This document shows positions 42,846-44,631 of a DNA stretch of 44,631 bases, in pieces (position 1 is the first letter of the stretch; each line of letters starts with the position of its first letter). Both the position numbers and the translations under genes were made by a program. Origin of the DNA: JALYLC01 sp035696365. GTDB taxonomy: Bacteria; Actinomycetota; Thermoleophilia; Gaiellales; JALYLC01. The DNA lies in NCBI GenBank assembly GCA_035696365.1, contig DASRQS010000044.1, forward strand, positions 1-44,631, given 5' to 3'. The notes under the pieces were generated by a model. That model saw only the letters and a program-made list of their open reading frames with translations. It did no database searches and was not told the DNA's origin.

Positions 42846-44631
42846 GCACGAACGGTGCGCTCGCGGCGCCCGCCACGGCGGGCACCCGGGCGCGCAGCGC
42901 GAACTGGCCGGCATGCACGATCGCGAAGGAGGTCGCGAAGCTGCCCGAGGCCCCGACGTGCGTGAGGCCGACGCGCTGCCAGCCGGTGGACGTGAGCGCC
43001 TCCAGGATCAGGACGCGCCCGCGCAACTCGGCCAGGCGTCCGCTGACCCGCGCCACGGTGGGTGCCGAGCGGCTCAGCGGGACGACGCGCAGGTGCAGCG
43101 GGAGCCGCCGGGGGGCGATGCGGACGAGCACGCGGCGCGGCGCGATCGCCAGCCGAACGGTTGCGGAGCCCGCGCACTTCACTCGCAAGGAGGCGACTCC
43201 GCGGGCATTCGCGCGGATGCGCAGCGTTCGCGCGAGCGCTCCGCATCGCCAGCGAACCGCGATGCGCGTGCGAGGCCGGGCGCGCAGCCGGACGATCACG
43301 ACCCGCGACCTCCCTGCGCCGACGCGTCTCACGATGGCGTGAACAGCGGCCGCGCGCGTGCGAGCGGCGGCGGCCGGCGAGGTGGGCGCCGTGCCGTGCG
43401 CACCCGCTGCCCCGCCAGCCGTGGCACCTCCCGCCGGCGCGCTGCCTCCAGCCGTTCCCGCCCCGGCCGCCACGCTGACGTCCCAGGCGAGCCAGCCCGT
43501 ATTGCCGGCGCGATCGGCCACGGCGAGTGCGAGATGATGCACGCCGGACAGCAGCCGCCGCCCCACCACGCCGTGGACGACGTCGCCCGTGCGCCAGACG
43601 TGCTCGACGGGCGTCCCGTCCAGCTGGAGGTCGACGGAGGCCGGATCGACACCCGATCCGCCGTCCGTCACGGCCACGGCCACGCTCAGCACGTCTCCGT
43701 CGCCGAGGGTCGCACCGGCCTGGGGCTCCGGTGCGCCGAAGCTCGGCGCCGTCGTGTCCGGCACCGAGAAGCTCGCGCTGCCGTCGTTGCGATTGCCCGC
43801 AGCGTCGACGGCCGACCACGACAGCGTGTGGGCGCCGAAGGCCAGGGGTGCGGCCGGTCGCGCGGTGGCGCGCCCGGGCACCGGAATCGCGACGTGGAGG
43901 GGCGCACCATCGACCTGGATGGTGACGGACGCCGTGCCACTCGAGGCGTCGGCGAACGCCAGCTCGATCGGAGGCTGCCCGTCCGCAGCGACCGAGCCGG
44001 GCGCCACCACGCCCACGGTGGGAGGCGTGCGGTCGATGTACACCGTGAACGGCAGCCCGGCCGCCCCCTCTCCGCTTGCATCGGAACCGCCGACGGCGCC
44101 CGCGTGCGCGCCGTCGCCGAGGGCGGCAGCCGAGAGGCAGAGACTCGCCTGGCCGTACGGCGGGCCAGGCTGATACTGCGAGCCCGTGCGCGGCACTGAC
44201 CAGACCGAGGAGACGGCGCCGCTGGCCAGCCAGACGGCTGCGACGCCGGACTCGTTGTCGCCGACGGCCACGGTCGCGCAGACGTCGCCGCGATGCCAGA
44301 TGCCGTCCAGGAGGCTGCCGCCGTCGATCCAGGCCACGCCGGGCGGGGCGGCATCGGCGACGGTCACCTGCAGTTGCACGAGCGTGATGTAGTCGTCCCA
44401 CGGATCAGTCACCAGGCCGGCAGCGGCGGGGTGAGCGTAGAGCGAGATGCCCACCTGCCGGAAGCCGCTCGCGAGGGCGATCACGTGATCGGTCAGCGCC
44501 GTTGTCTGCTGCTCGGCCAGCAGCGTCGGCGCGTCGGCCCAGTCGCCGGCGTTGCGCATCTTGACGCGCGCGAAGAATTGGGAGTGCCGCATGCGGGTGC
44601 GATAGGCGAGCGAGCCGCCGACGATGGTCGT
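42832..44631 (-). CDS. Large secreted Ig-like repeat protein, 5' end beyond window
   Basis: The frame is open to the right edge; about 600 C-terminal residues are seen. They contain several Ig/fibronectin-like repeats typical of actinobacterial surface proteins: TVYIDRTPPTVGVVAPGSV, HTLSWSAVDAAGNRNDGSAS, VPDTTAPSFGAP, HHLALAVADRAGNTG. An Ala/Gly/Thr linker and a basic C-terminal beta domain (VVIVRLRARPRTRIAVRWRC onward) follow. Repeats with D-x-T-P-P and D-x-A-G-N bind no known ligand. There is no sorting signal at the end. An animal-style adhesion role cannot be deduced; surface or wall location is inferred. Confidence 0.8.
   Translation of the reverse strand, partial: TTIVGGSLAYRTRMRHSQFFARVKMRNAGDWADAPTLLAEQQTTALTDHVIALASGFRQVGISLYAHPAAAGLVTDPWDDYITLVQLQVTVADAAPPGVAWIDGGSLLDGIWHRGDVCATVAVGDNESGVAAVWLASGAVSSVWSVPRTGSQYQPGPPYGQASLCLSAAALGDGAHAGAVGGSDASGEGAAGLPFTVYIDRTPPTVGVVAPGSVAADGQPPIELAFADASSGTASVTIQVDGAPLHVAIPVPGRATARPAAPLAFGAHTLSWSAVDAAGNRNDGSASFSVPDTTAPSFGAPEPQAGATLGDGDVLSVAVAVTDGGSGVDPASVDLQLDGTPVEHVWRTGDVVHGVVGRRLLSGVHHLALAVADRAGNTGWLAWDVSVAAGAGTAGGSAPAGGATAGGAAGAHGTAPTSPAAAARTRAAAVHAIVRRVGAGRSRVVIVRLRARPRTRIAVRWRCGALARTLRIRANARGVASLRVKCAGSATVRLAIAPRRVLVRIAPRRLPLHLRVVPLSRSAPTVARVSGRLAELRGRVLILEALTSTGWQRVGLTHVGASGSFATSFAIVHAGQFALRARVPAVAGAASAPFVLTMR

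Overview
The window is high-GC DNA with dense, stop-overlapping operons, actinobacterial gene families (Tat-exported flavin dehydrogenase, zinc-ribbon adenylate cyclase/ATPase/TPR regulators, CMR...FPDP lipoproteins) and no rRNA. It looks like a chromosomal segment of an actinomycete-type bacterium, perhaps Thermoleophilia. That placement is an inference from gene style, not a database result.

The main organising feature is a tRNA gene. One intact tRNA-Val(GAC) lies on the minus strand at 38367-38439, and four 3'-half copies of it lie to its left (near 528-567, 11944-11992, 22117-22164 and 27233-27281), all in the same orientation. Two broken tyrosine recombinase genes stand just beside the last two sites. 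The sites divide positions 440-38440 into four blocks of about 11, 10, 5 and 11 kb, each with its own cargo. I read this as an accretion island built by repeated integration at one tRNA gene. Gene fragments cluster at the block edges.

Block 0 (left edge): an internally deleted SDR gene followed by the start of a metallo-beta-lactamase-like gene that is lost at the first tRNA copy. Block 1 (0.5-11.9 kb): TetR regulator; an exported GMC flavoprotein dehydrogenase with its small subunit; a YtkA-like protein; a cupredoxin; then a minus-strand operon of an alpha-oxoamine-synthase-like enzyme, a membrane GGDEF/EAL protein and an MFS transporter. Block 2 (12-22 kb): a two-component system, four tandem lipoproteins built from a duplicated C-M-R...F-P-D-P module, an adaptor with a peptidoglycan-binding domain, a MacB-type ATPase, an Ig-like repeat protein and a MacB-type permease. 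Three promoters in this block carry the same triple 11-bp direct repeat at fixed spacing from a TCAGGTT element, so they are probably one regulon of the local response regulator. Block 3 (22-27 kb): a MarR gene lacking its DNA-binding wing, an alpha/beta hydrolase tail, a large adenylate cyclase/ATPase/TPR protein, a dehydratase N-terminus and an integrase catalytic domain. Block 4 (27-38 kb): a decayed TPR regulator fragment and an eight-gene sugar operon (YihT/LacD-like aldolase, ABC importer, PfkB and FGGY kinases, LacI regulator) with a clear LacI-type operator, then a frameshifted integrase and an IS110-type transposase tail.

Right of the tRNA the region looks like ordinary chromosome: PcrA/UvrD helicase, TetR regulator with a divergent DHA2 drug exporter and a clear operator between them, and a large Ig-like surface protein that runs off the end.

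Several pseudogenes contain paired, compensating single-base shifts, so some apparent breaks could be sequencing or assembly indels.
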